58,247 bases of DNA from Longispora albida DSM 44784 (GTDB lineage: Bacteria > Actinomycetota > Actinomycetes > Mycobacteriales > Micromonosporaceae), in the NCBI RefSeq assembly GCF_000379825.1, contig NZ_KB903823.1:204-58450 (forward strand), written 5' to 3'. Below the pieces are notes generated by a model. It ran no database searches. It saw nothing but the letters and a program-made list of their open reading frames with translations, and had not been told where the DNA came from. The position numbers were made by a program, and so were the translations under genes. Below are positions 46,777 to 53,933 of the stretch, in pieces (positions within the stretch are counted from its first letter, which is position 1; every line of letters starts with the position of its first letter).

Positions 46777-47451
46777 GTGAGGAATTCGACCGCGAGGTGG
46801 CTGCGCACGTCAGTGCTGGCAGCCGCTGGCAGCATCGTCCTGCTGAGCGCGACGCCGGCCCTGGCGGCGACGATGACGTCCAAGGACGAGCCGGAGACCG
46901 TGACCATCGCGCCCGGGGCCACCGGCATCGTCCCGGTCACGATCCGCAACACCGGCACCACAGTCGTGGAGATCGACACATCGAAGCCGAGCAGCGTGGT
47001 GTTCACCGCTCCGGCGAACACGACGTTCCCGGCGCAGACGAGCGTGCCCGCCTACCAGGCGCCGACCGGGTTCCTCTGGAACACGGGCTCCCTGGCGCTG
47101 AACAACTGTGCCGTCAGCAACGCGGGCAAGACACTGACGTGCAAGCTCGACACGACTCCCACCAGCGGCGGCTACATGCAGTGGAAGGGCGATGTCGGCC
47201 GGCAGTTCAGGCCGCAGGTCACCGTCGACCCGTCGGCCCCGCCCTCGACGACGCTCTCCGCCGGGAGCATGAAGATGTCCTGGCAGGACACCAGCGGCGC
47301 AGCCTGGGAGACCGTCCCGGGCACCATGAACGTCAAGACCCCGGCGGTGAACGCCATCCCGATCGCCAACCTGGCGGTCGCCGTGCCGGTCCTCCTCGTC
47401 CTGGGCGCTGGCACCTATCTCGTCCGCCGGCGCGGAGCGCGGAAGGCCTAG
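46777..47451 (+). CDS. Secreted protein with C-terminal membrane anchor, candidate sorting substrate
   Basis: A 224-residue protein. I start it at the GTG 46777, with TGGAGG 5 bases upstream. An N-terminal signal peptide (RWLRTSVLAAAGSIVLLSATPALA) is followed by a beta-sandwich-like domain of about 150 residues with two cysteines (NNCAV, LTCKL). The end is NAIPIANLAVAVPVLLVLGAG, TYLV and the basic RRRGARKA, that is a short motif, helix and Arg-rich tail as in exosortase or sortase substrates, but without LPxTG. It is the last gene of the wecB operon and ends 4 bases into the convergent methyltransferase gene. The encoded protein may be the main cargo of the exosortase-like enzyme. Confidence 0.75.
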   Translation: MRNSTARWLRTSVLAAAGSIVLLSATPALAATMTSKDEPETVTIAPGATGIVPVTIRNTGTTVVEIDTSKPSSVVFTAPANTTFPAQTSVPAYQAPTGFLWNTGSLALNNCAVSNAGKTLTCKLDTTPTSGGYMQWKGDVGRQFRPQVTVDPSAPPSTTLSAGSMKMSWQDTSGAAWETVPGTMNVKTPAVNAIPIANLAVAVPVLLVLGAGTYLVRRRGARKA

Positions 47452-48224
47452 GGTGTACGCCTCCGGCCCATCGCCAGCACCGTGTCGAGCCGGATGTCCA
47501 GGTGGCCGCCGACCCGCCCGATCGCGTCGCCGATCCGGCCGAAGAGGGCGCTGCGCTGGTCGGCGGGCAGCAGCAGGTTCGGGGCGAACGTCCCGAGCAG
47601 GCTCAGGTACTCCGCGGCCGACCACCGCACCACCGGCGAGAAGATCCGCGCCTCCACGTCCGTGAACATGCCTGACCGGTCGACCTCCCGGAACAGCCAG
47701 TGGTCCTCCGGGCTGTCGAGCTGGTCGGGGAGCTGCGGGACGAGATGCGGGGCCGTGGCGGCGTACGCCGCCCGCAGCTGGTCGTCGAGCCGGGCGTCGA
47801 CCACTGTGTACTCGTGCTCGAACACTGCCAGGGTCCCGCCCGGTGCCAGGGCCTTGTGCGCGAGCCAGCAGCGCTCGCCGACCGGCATCCAGTGCCAGGC
47901 CTGCCCGCTGTACACGATGGACACCCCGCCGGGCGGCGGCGTCCAGTCCTCGAACGCGCAGACGGCGACCTCGACGTGCGGCTGGCCGGCGAACTTGGCA
48001 GCCAGCACGCGCGCCATCACCGGGCTGCGCTCGACGCAGGTGATCGGCAGCCCGTACGGCGCGAACTGCTCGGTGGCCTTGCCGGTGCCCGCGCCGACCT
48101 CCAGGAGGCTGGACACGGTGCCGGTGCGGGTGAGGACCAGCTCGGCGAGTTCGGGAGAGTAGCTGGGCCGGGCGAGGTCATACTCGGCGGCGATGCCGTC
48201 GAACACCGAAGACGGGCCGGACAT
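47448..48224 (-). CDS. Class I SAM-dependent methyltransferase
   Basis: A 258-residue enzyme. It opens with MSGPSSVFDGIAAEYDLARPSYSPELAELV, the pattern of many actinobacterial small-molecule methyltransferases, followed by motif I LLEVGAGTGKATEQFAPYG and the acidic loop CVERSP. VYSGQAWHWM is characteristic of a widely spread, uncharacterised subgroup. The substrate is unknown. The ATG at 48222-48224 is preceded by TAGAGT with 7 bases between, so the message is probably leaderless; upstream frame extensions read as non-coding. It is convergent with the sorting-substrate gene (4-base overlap). Confidence 0.88.
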   Translation of the reverse strand: MSGPSSVFDGIAAEYDLARPSYSPELAELVLTRTGTVSSLLEVGAGTGKATEQFAPYGLPITCVERSPVMARVLAAKFAGQPHVEVAVCAFEDWTPPPGGVSIVYSGQAWHWMPVGERCWLAHKALAPGGTLAVFEHEYTVVDARLDDQLRAAYAATAPHLVPQLPDQLDSPEDHWLFREVDRSGMFTDVEARIFSPVVRWSAAEYLSLLGTFAPNLLLPADQRSALFGRIGDAIGRVGGHLDIRLDTVLAMGRRRTP

Positions 48225-48231
48225 GCGGGCT

Positions 48232-48237
48232 ACTCTA
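48232..48237 (-). promoter_or_regulatory. -10 hexamer, leaderless start of the 48224 methyltransferase gene
   Basis: TAGAGT on the reverse strand ends 7 bases before the ATG. Confidence 0.45.
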
Positions 48238-48415
48238 AGGTCCCCAGGCTGATCAAGTCGAGCATTGGTCCAACGTGGACAGTCGCGCCGTGGTGGGCAA
48301 TTCCGGGCAATCGTGCCGAGTCCGCGAGCCCAGACCGAAACCTCACACAGCCTCACAGTGCGGTGCGCGAGGTGATGAAACGCCGGCCAAACGGTATCGC
48401 CCGCTGCCGGGTACC

Positions 48416-48435
48416 TGTTCGGGATTGTTCGGGAT
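48416..48435. repeat. Tandem 10-base repeat TGTTCGGGAT x2
   Basis: Two exact copies in direct tandem, one helical turn apart, in the 277-base region upstream of the small secreted protein gene. This is a possible activator binding site. Nothing else was recognised in 48240-48490. Confidence 0.45.
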
Positions 48436-48501
48436 CGGTGACGATCCGGAGCGCCGCGAGCTGCAATTGCCTGCGACCAGGGTGAACAGGAGGAGGCAGC
48501 A

Positions 48502-48864
48502 ATGCGGACGATCAGCAAGTTTCTCGGTGCGGCCGGTGTCGCCGCAGCTGTGGCCGTGACCGGCTTCGCGGCTCCCGCCAGCGCGTACTCGGGCGTGGAG
48601 ATCAACGCGGCCAGCTGCGTGTCCTACGTCGGCCCGATGTACGGCGGCATGAACTGCTGGGCCGACGCCGTGGGCGGCGACGGGGTCTACACCTACACGT
48701 GGGCCAGCGGCGACGGGGCGTGGATCGGCGGCCACGGGTACGAGCAGAGCGGTGCCTGCGTCCCGGACCGCTGGGTGTACGTCAACGTGACCGTGATCGA
48801 CAGCTCCGGGCACGGGGCCGGAACAGTCATCCACTTCTGGTGCGACGGGGCCGTGCCCGTCTGA
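48502..48864 (+). CDS. Small secreted protein, disulfide-rich
   Basis: A 120-residue protein with AGGAGGAGG about 7 bases before the ATG. The signal peptide is MRTISKFLGAAGVAAAVAVT..PASA. The mature 90 residues contain four cysteines (AASCVSY, MNCWAD, SGACVPD, HFWCDG) and a repeated aromatic-Gly pattern (YTYTWASGDGAWIGGHGYEQ), which suggests a small Ig/PKD-like beta domain with two disulfides. No family is recognised. It stands alone, with a terminator after it. Confidence 0.82.
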   Translation: MRTISKFLGAAGVAAAVAVTGFAAPASAYSGVEINAASCVSYVGPMYGGMNCWADAVGGDGVYTYTWASGDGAWIGGHGYEQSGACVPDRWVYVNVTVIDSSGHGAGTVIHFWCDGAVPV

Positions 48865-48882
48865 CCCGCGCCCTCCCAGACC

Positions 48883-48917
48883 AAGGAGCCACGGGATGCC
48901 ACCCCCCGTGGCTCCTT
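48883..48917 (+). terminator. Terminator after the small secreted protein gene
   Basis: A perfect 13-base stem (48883-48895 with 48905-48917), a 9-base loop, and no T-tract. Confidence 0.78.
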
Positions 48918-49036
48918 CACGCTGTTTCGCCAGCTCGGCGACCACGCCGCCCCGGCCAGGTACGCGAAACGCCGGGCCGCCCGGGCACGGAGAGATACCG
49001 TGGGCTGCGTCCATCACTACCAGCGGGGAGTGACAA

Positions 49037-49462
49037 GTGTCCGAGCCAGTGCGATGGGGCAGCAAAGACCCGGGCCCGTTCTTCCACGGTACGAAAGCCG
49101 TGCTGGCCGCCGGCGCGTTGCTGGAGCCGGGATACGGCTCCAACTACGGCGCTGGCGACCGGGCGAACTTCGTCTACATGGCAGCCACGCTCGACGCCGC
49201 GGTCTGGGGTGCTGAACTGGCCGCGGGCGACGGGGACGGGCGGATCTACCTCGTCGAGCCCACCGGGTCCTTCGAGGACGATCCCAACCTCACCGACCAG
49301 CGGTTCCCCGGCAACCCGACCCGTTCGTACCGCACCCGCCACGCCCTGCGTGTCCTCGCAGAACTCCGCGGCTGGCAGGGACACTCCGAGCAGGACCTGC
49401 GGCACATGCGCGACCACCTCGCAGCGCTCAAGGAGCAGGGCGTCGAAGCCATCAACGACTGA
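49037..49462 (+). CDS. arr: NAD(+)-rifampin ADP-ribosyltransferase
   Basis: A 141-residue enzyme of the Arr family, the normal length. Diagnostic stretches: GPFFHGTKAVLAAGALLEPG, SNYGAGDRANFVYMAATLDAA, GAELAAGDGDGRIYLVEPTG, DDPNLTDQRFPGNPTRSYRTR and the C-terminal GVEAIND. Arr transfers ADP-ribose from NAD to the C23 hydroxyl of rifamycins and inactivates them. All family landmarks are present, so it should be active. It starts with GTG preceded by GGGGAGTGA. It is a stand-alone gene, likely intrinsic resistance as in many soil actinomycetes. No rifamycin biosynthesis genes are nearby. Confidence 0.95.
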   Translation: MSEPVRWGSKDPGPFFHGTKAVLAAGALLEPGYGSNYGAGDRANFVYMAATLDAAVWGAELAAGDGDGRIYLVEPTGSFEDDPNLTDQRFPGNPTRSYRTRHALRVLAELRGWQGHSEQDLRHMRDHLAALKEQGVEAIND

Positions 49463-49557
49463 AACCAGCCCAGATCCGGCGCGAGTCGATGACCCGTCCC
49501 GGCTTTGTGTCCTGCCAGGATGGTGCTGCCAGCGCATCCTCGTGACAGGAGCAACTG

Positions 49558-50181
49558 ATGACAGGGTTCCCGACCGGGCAGTTCCGGCTCGTCAATGTGG
49601 AGACAGGGCTGTGTATGTACATACACAAGTACTCTCTCAACGACAGCCCGATGGTGGGGATGCAGAAGAAGAAGGGCGTGGCCGAGGAGCTCTGGCGCTT
49701 CGACGGGCGGCTCATCAACACTTCTGAGGTCGGCCTTCTCGGGACCTTCGGCCTGCGGGCGGATCGGGACCTGGATTTCCTCACCACCCGGGGTACCGGC
49801 AGCGAGCTGTGCAGCAAGTGGGAACACAAGAACGGGATCATCAGCTGCCCCGCCGTGCCGGGCGTCATGACCTGCTTGAAGGAGAACTTCAACGGGGCGG
49901 TTGGCATTGCCCGCGCGAACGGCACGACCCCGCCGATCAGGGCCGCCATCCAGAGCGCCACGGGAACAGACGATGCGGACACGTGGCTGGATGAGGCCCC
50001 AGACTACGAACTGCGGCACACGCTGGCGGAGATGACCATGGGGCGACAACTCCCTGGCGTGTCCGTGATCGTGATTCAGAAGAGCACTCCTGCCGAGCTG
50101 CGCGCGCTGTTCAAGAAGTTGCTCGCCGAGGAAGCCTCGCTCCCGCCCCTGAACCAGCAGTGGCGGTGCGATCCCGCCTGA
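49558..50181 (+). CDS. Cytosolic ricin-type beta-trefoil protein, atypical codon use
   Basis: A 207-residue protein with AGGAG 6 bases before the ATG. The first 120 residues look like a beta-trefoil: GQFRLVNVETGLCMYIHKYS, VAEELWRFDGRLIN, LCSKWEHKNGIISC. There is no signal peptide, so it should stay in the cytoplasm, unlike the two secreted lectins in this window. The rest is helical and charged (PAELRALFKKLLAEE). Codon use is less GC-biased than its neighbours, with an ATA codon, AAG/ACA choices and an 18-base AT-rich palindrome inside the gene (49610-49627). This suggests transfer from elsewhere. The function is unknown. Confidence 0.72.
   Translation: MTGFPTGQFRLVNVETGLCMYIHKYSLNDSPMVGMQKKKGVAEELWRFDGRLINTSEVGLLGTFGLRADRDLDFLTTRGTGSELCSKWEHKNGIISCPAVPGVMTCLKENFNGAVGIARANGTTPPIRAAIQSATGTDDADTWLDEAPDYELRHTLAEMTMGRQLPGVSVIVIQKSTPAELRALFKKLLAEEASLPPLNQQWRCDPA
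49610..49627. repeat. Perfect 18-base AT-rich palindrome inside a coding sequence
   Basis: TGTGTATGTACATACACA equals its own reverse complement. It lies about 50 bases into the trefoil gene and includes a very rare ATA codon. Confidence 0.6.
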
Positions 50182-50190
50182 CCTGTGCGG

Positions 50191-50223
50191 CTGGCCGGCG
50201 CGGTGAGGAACCGCGCCGGCCAG
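50191..50223 (+). terminator. Terminator after the trefoil gene
   Basis: A perfect 14-base GC-rich stem (50191-50204 with 50210-50223) with loop GAGGA; outer bases CCTGTG and CACAGG can extend it. Confidence 0.8.
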
Positions 50224-50330
50224 CACAGGCACAGCCGCCACCAAGCGGCCCGCAGGAGGGCTGTTTTCCCAGCTCGGCACCCAGATCGCCACCTCGTGGC
50301 ACGTCAGGAGACGAGACCCAGCTGTTCTAG

Positions 50331-50336
50331 TACTGT
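50331..50336 (+). promoter_or_regulatory. -10 hexamer, leaderless start of the PhzE-type gene
   Basis: TACTGT ends 6 bases before the ATG at 50343. Confidence 0.5.
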
Positions 50337-50342
50337 TGGGCG

Positions 50343-52145
50343 ATGACCGCAGCCGTGAAGCCCTTCTGCCTCTTCCACTCCGACGGGAAGACCTTCTACG
50401 CAGCCGGCGAGGTCAGCTACACCCGATGGCTCGCGCAGATGCCCCGCCCGGCGGGGACCGACGGCCGCCCCGTGATCAGCATGGTGCCCTACACCCAGCT
50501 CCGCGAGCGGGGCTTCGAGCTGCACGACGGCGACGAGCCGATCATCTCCATGATCGCCACGGAGTTCCGCGAGGTGGCCCTCGACGAGCTGCTGCCGGAG
50601 GGTGAGCCAGCCTTCGGCACCTCCGAGCTGGTGCTGGACGTCAGCGACGCCGAGTACGCGGAGATGGTCCGGAAGGTGATCGAGGAGGAGATCTGCCGGG
50701 GCGAGGGCTCCAACTTCCTCATCTCCCGCACCGGGCGGGCCACCATCAGCGGCTTCTCGCCGGAGGTCGCCCAGGTGATCTTCCGGCGGCTGGTCCGTAA
50801 CGAGCCTGACGCCTATCTCACCTTCTGCTTCCACGACGGCGAGCGCTACTTCGTCGGCTCCTCGCCGGAGCGGCACATCACGATCGAGCGTTCCGAGGTC
50901 ACGATGAACCCGATCAGCGGCACCCTGCGGAAGGCGGAGCTACACAAGCGGTCGGACCTGGTCGAGTTCCTCACCGACCCGAAGGAGGTCAACGAGCTCT
51001 TCCAGGTGGTCGACGAGGAACTCAAGATGATGTCCCGGATCTGCTCGGAGGGCGGGGTGGTCCGTGGCCCGTTCCTCAAGGAGATGAGCGCCCTGATCCA
51101 CACCGAGTACGTGCTGGTCGGCCACAGCCATCTCGACAAGGTCGACGCGTTCCGGGACTCGATGTTCGCGGCCACCATGATCGGCTCCCCGCTGGAGAAC
51201 GCCGCCCGGATCATCCGCAAGTACGAGCCGGCCAGCCGCCGCTACTACTCCTCGGCCATCGTCATCAACGGCCTCCGCCCGGACGGCGAGGAGTACCTGG
51301 ACAGCGCGATCACGATCCGGACGATGGAGGTCACACCGGACGGGCAGGCCCGGCTCCAGAGCGGCGGCAGCATCGTCCGCGACTCCGTACCGGAGAAGGA
51401 GACCAGGGAGGCCGAGGCCAAGATGGCCGGGCTGCTGCGCGCGATCACGTCGGGGGAGCTGGCGGAGCCGAAGCTGCCGCAGTACATGGACGCGCACATC
51501 GAGGAGCTGCTGACCTCGCGGAACAAGTACCTGTCCCGGTTCTGGATCGACGACCAGGAGGGCAGCCCGGTCCCGGTGCCCACCCCCGGCAAGTCGATCC
51601 TGGTCGTGGACAACGAGGACGAGTTCACGCACATGCTCGGCCACGTCCTGACCCACCTCGGTTTCGACGTGACCGTCAGCGACTACGACGATCCGGCGCT
51701 CGACCTGGACTCGGCGGACCTGGTGCTGGTCGGCCCCGGCCCCGGCGACTCGACCGATCTGTCCGACCCGAAGATGCGCAGGGTCCACGACATCGTGGGC
51801 AGGCTGCTGGCGAGCAGGACCCGGTTCCTGGCCGTGTGTCTCGGGCACCAGATGGTGTGCCACCATCTCGGCATGCAGATCGTCCCCGTCGACCCGCCGC
51901 TGCAGGGCGTGCAGAAGTCGATCGACCTGTTCGGGCGGCAGGAGGCGGTCGGCTTCTACAACACGTACTTCGCGCTCCGGCCGGAGGTCGCACCGGCCGG
52001 CGTGCGGATCGCCGCCGAACCGGACGGGCGGGTCATCGCCCTGCGCGGGGAGAACTTCTGCACCTTCCAGTTCCATGTGGAGTCGGTGCTGACCAGTAAC
52101 TGCGTAGCCATCCTGAAGGAAGCGCTCGATTGCCTCCAGCACTGA
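50343..52145 (+). CDS. PhzE-type fused aminodeoxyisochorismate/anthranilate synthase
   Basis: A 600-residue fusion. Residues about 90-400 form a chorismate-binding domain of the TrpE/PabB/PhzE fold (GEGSNFLISR, YFVGSSPERHI, MNPISGTLRK, MIGSPLENAARIIRKYE, YYSSAIVINGL). Residues about 415-600 are a class I glutamine amidotransferase with the triad Cys499 (AVCLGHQM), His578 and Glu580 (FQFHVES). The order and the GSPLENA motif match PhzE and related 2-amino-2-deoxyisochorismate synthases and fused anthranilate synthases, which aminate chorismate. It is followed, with a 16-base overlap, by a GntR regulator. No other phenazine genes are visible. The message is probably leaderless. The product could feed an aminoaromatic metabolite made elsewhere. 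Confidence 0.88.
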   Translation: MTAAVKPFCLFHSDGKTFYAAGEVSYTRWLAQMPRPAGTDGRPVISMVPYTQLRERGFELHDGDEPIISMIATEFREVALDELLPEGEPAFGTSELVLDVSDAEYAEMVRKVIEEEICRGEGSNFLISRTGRATISGFSPEVAQVIFRRLVRNEPDAYLTFCFHDGERYFVGSSPERHITIERSEVTMNPISGTLRKAELHKRSDLVEFLTDPKEVNELFQVVDEELKMMSRICSEGGVVRGPFLKEMSALIHTEYVLVGHSHLDKVDAFRDSMFAATMIGSPLENAARIIRKYEPASRRYYSSAIVINGLRPDGEEYLDSAITIRTMEVTPDGQARLQSGGSIVRDSVPEKETREAEAKMAGLLRAITSGELAEPKLPQYMDAHIEELLTSRNKYLSRFWIDDQEGSPVPVPTPGKSILVVDNEDEFTHMLGHVLTHLGFDVTVSDYDDPALDLDSADLVLVGPGPGDSTDLSDPKMRRVHDIVGRLLASRTRFLAVCLGHQMVCHHLGMQIVPVDPPLQGVQKSIDLFGRQEAVGFYNTYFALRPEVAPAGVRIAAEPDGRVIALRGENFCTFQFHVESVLTSNCVAILKEALDCLQH

Positions 52146-52858
52146 AGTACCAGTCCATCGCCGACGACCTGCGCGCGCGGATCGCGGCCGGCGAGTTCCC
52201 GCCGGGGACGCCACTGCCGGCCCAGCGGGCCCTGAGCGTGTCGTACGGCGTCACGCTCATGACCCTGCGCCAGGCGCTCCAGGTGCTCGCCGACGAGGGC
52301 AGGCTGCTGCTCCAGCCCGGGCGGGGGACCATCGTGCCCCCGGCCGGCGCCGGCTACCGGCTGGACACCCTGCGCAGCCTCAGTGAGGACCTGCGCGAGC
52401 AGGGGCACACCGTGACCAACGAGGTACTCGCGTCCGGCATGCGCAAGCCGCCGGGCTGGGTGGCCGGCCACCTCGGCACCGGCAGCGCCCTGCGCCTCGA
52501 ACGGGTCCGGCACGTCGACGGCCGCCCTGCCGTGCACCAGATCTCGTGGGTAGCCGAGCCGCACGGCACGCGGATCAAGGAACGCGACTTCCAGAACGAG
52601 CAGCTCTACGCCGTCCTGGCCAGCATCGGCGTCTCCGTCCACAGTGCCACGGAAACCATCCGTCCCCGCGTCGTCACCGATCCGGTCGCCGGCTACCTCA
52701 ACCGCCCGGCAGGCAGCGCCGTCTTCGTCAGTGACCGCATCACCCACGGCCTCGACGGCCGCCCGGTGGTCGTCGACCGGGCCTCGATCGACGGCGACCT
52801 GATGGAGATCCGCGCCGAACGCTCCGCAGCCAGCCTGTCCATCCGCTGGGTCAAATAG
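52130..52858 (+). CDS. GntR-family (HutC/UTRA) transcriptional regulator
   Basis: A 242-residue regulator: an N-terminal GntR winged helix (YQSIADDLRARIAAGEFPPGTPLPAQRALSVSYGVTLMTLRQALQ region, residues 7-55) and a UTRA effector domain (LRLERVRHVDGRPAVHQISW, DRITHGLDGRPVVVDRASI). It starts at a TTG overlapping the preceding gene by 16 bases, with AAGGA about 9 bases upstream, so it is translated by coupling to the PhzE-type enzyme. It probably senses a product of that enzyme. Upstream palindromes for it were not obvious. It ends just before a very long hairpin. Confidence 0.9.
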   Translation: MPPALKYQSIADDLRARIAAGEFPPGTPLPAQRALSVSYGVTLMTLRQALQVLADEGRLLLQPGRGTIVPPAGAGYRLDTLRSLSEDLREQGHTVTNEVLASGMRKPPGWVAGHLGTGSALRLERVRHVDGRPAVHQISWVAEPHGTRIKERDFQNEQLYAVLASIGVSVHSATETIRPRVVTDPVAGYLNRPAGSAVFVSDRITHGLDGRPVVVDRASIDGDLMEIRAERSAASLSIRWVK

Positions 52859-52869
52859 GGCCGTTTGGA

Positions 52870-52966
52870 CCCGCTGAGAGCGAATCTGGACTGCGCGAAA
52901 CGGCTTCCCACGTACAACACCGGTACGAGGGAAGCCGTTTCGCTTGCCAGATTCACTCTCAGCGGG
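52870..52966. repeat. Long imperfect inverted repeat (about 39-base arms) after the GntR gene
   Basis: Arms 52870-52908 and 52928-52966 begin and end with CCCGCTGAGAG/CTCTCAGCGGG and contain GCGAAACGGCTTCC/GGAAGCCGTTTCGC, with a small unmatched bulge between. The loop region is about 19 bases and has its own CGTAC/GTACG pairing. It is far larger than a normal terminator. It may be a terminator, a structured RNA or a MITE-like remnant. Confidence 0.7.
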
Positions 52967-52978
52967 CCACTTCGCGTT

Positions 52979-53020
52979 AGATCAAGAGCAAAAGGTCAAG
53001 AGCGATAGATCAAGTGCTTC
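52979..53020. repeat. Three tandem 14-base units, consensus AGRTCAAGWGC
   Basis: AGATCAAGAGC (52979), AGGTCAAGAGC (52993) and AGATCAAGTGC (53007) recur with an exact 14-base period directly after the long inverted repeat. The array is AT-rich compared with its surroundings and iteron-like. Confidence 0.65.
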
Positions 53021-53350
53021 ATCTGTTACTGGTGACGGGGGCACCCGCCGCGCGCCAGTGGCCCCCGGGAGAAGACCCGAGGGCCGCACAGTCCTCTGTG
53101 TCCGGTCCGGGGATCAGCGCGTGCTTCGCGGGGTCGGTGGCTGCGGCCTCGTACACGTCGAGGTAGCCCGCGAATCCGGGCTGACTGACGGCGAGGACCC
53201 GGTACTGCTCAGCTGGCCCGTAGTCGAGGCCGGGCACTGTCGTCGCGCTCAGGCTCTCGACGCCGAACCACAGGTCGCCGGTCACGCCGGGCGGCACCAT
53301 CGCCGTCAGCGCGGGCCGTGCTCGCCGGCGAGCACGGTCGCGTACCGCAT
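53019..53350 (-). pseudogene. Short hypothetical gene, probably frameshifted
   Basis: From an ATG at 53348-53350 the frame reads MRYATVLAGEHGP and stops at 53306. The neighbouring frame continues with plausible protein from about 53315 to the stop at 53019: ALTAMVPPGVTGDLWFGVES, then DYGPAEQYRVLAVSQPGFAGYLDVYEAAATDPAKH. Joined, the product would be about 110 residues of no family I know. Alternatively, translation starts at the internal ATG 53300 and the upstream part is not coding. No ribosome site is clear. The 14-base repeat array lies at its 3' end. Confidence 0.35.
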
Positions 53351-53537
53351 CCGGGAGGCGATCTGTTGTGCGCCGCCGGCGGAAACTTTTCCGGAACCGG
53401 CGAGGAGTATCGCTGACCTCGGATTCCTGGGTGCCGGGCAGGTGACTGCGGGCCCCGCAGCGGGTACAAAAATGGAGCTTTGGTTCTTGATCTGGGTGTG
53501 GATGGGCGGCGTCGCGTGGTCTGTAAGGTTCTGGATC

Positions 53538-53894
53538 ATGACAACCCCCCTCGTCACCGTCTGCCGGGACTGCTGCTGTGGCTCGGCGAAGAAGCACCCG
53601 GACGTCGACCACGGCTACCACCTGGAGGTCGTGCGAGCTGGGGTGGCCGGTCACGCGCGGTTTCGGGTCGCTGACTGCCTGGACGTGTGCGAACGGTCCA
53701 ATGTGGTGGTGGTCCAGCCCTCGCCGGAGGGCAAGCGGCGGGGCGCGCGGGGCGTGTGGCTGGGCGAGGTGCTCAGCGACGAGGCGGTCGACGCGGTGGT
53801 GGACTGGACGCGAGCCGGGGGCCCGGGCGCGGCGGCGATGCCCGAGGTGCTCCGGCCGCTGGTGATGCCCCGGCCGGCCACGAAGAAGAAATAG
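53538..53894 (+). CDS. Thioredoxin-like 2Fe-2S ferredoxin
   Basis: A 118-residue protein. VTVCRDCCCGSAKKHP at the start and FRVADCLDVCERSNVVVV later provide the cysteine pairs of the thioredoxin-like (2Fe-2S) ferredoxin family, also seen in subunits of NADH dehydrogenase and in small actinobacterial (2Fe-2S) proteins. Here an extra Cys makes CxxCCC. It probably carries electrons, but the partner is unknown. The C-terminus ends in a basic ATKKK. AAGG lies about 9 bases before the ATG. The MFS exporter gene follows after 39 bases in the same direction. Confidence 0.82.
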   Translation: MTTPLVTVCRDCCCGSAKKHPDVDHGYHLEVVRAGVAGHARFRVADCLDVCERSNVVVVQPSPEGKRRGARGVWLGEVLSDEAVDAVVDWTRAGGPGAAAMPEVLRPLVMPRPATKKK

Positions 53895-53933
53895 GCCCTT
53901 TGCCCTGAATACGCCGCTGCTGGGTGGCTGGCT

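Noticed and set aside
53019-53654. 211-residue leftward frame starting at 53654
   Set aside because: Its first half is antisense to the ferredoxin gene and its promoter, and has shadow-like Arg/His-rich composition.
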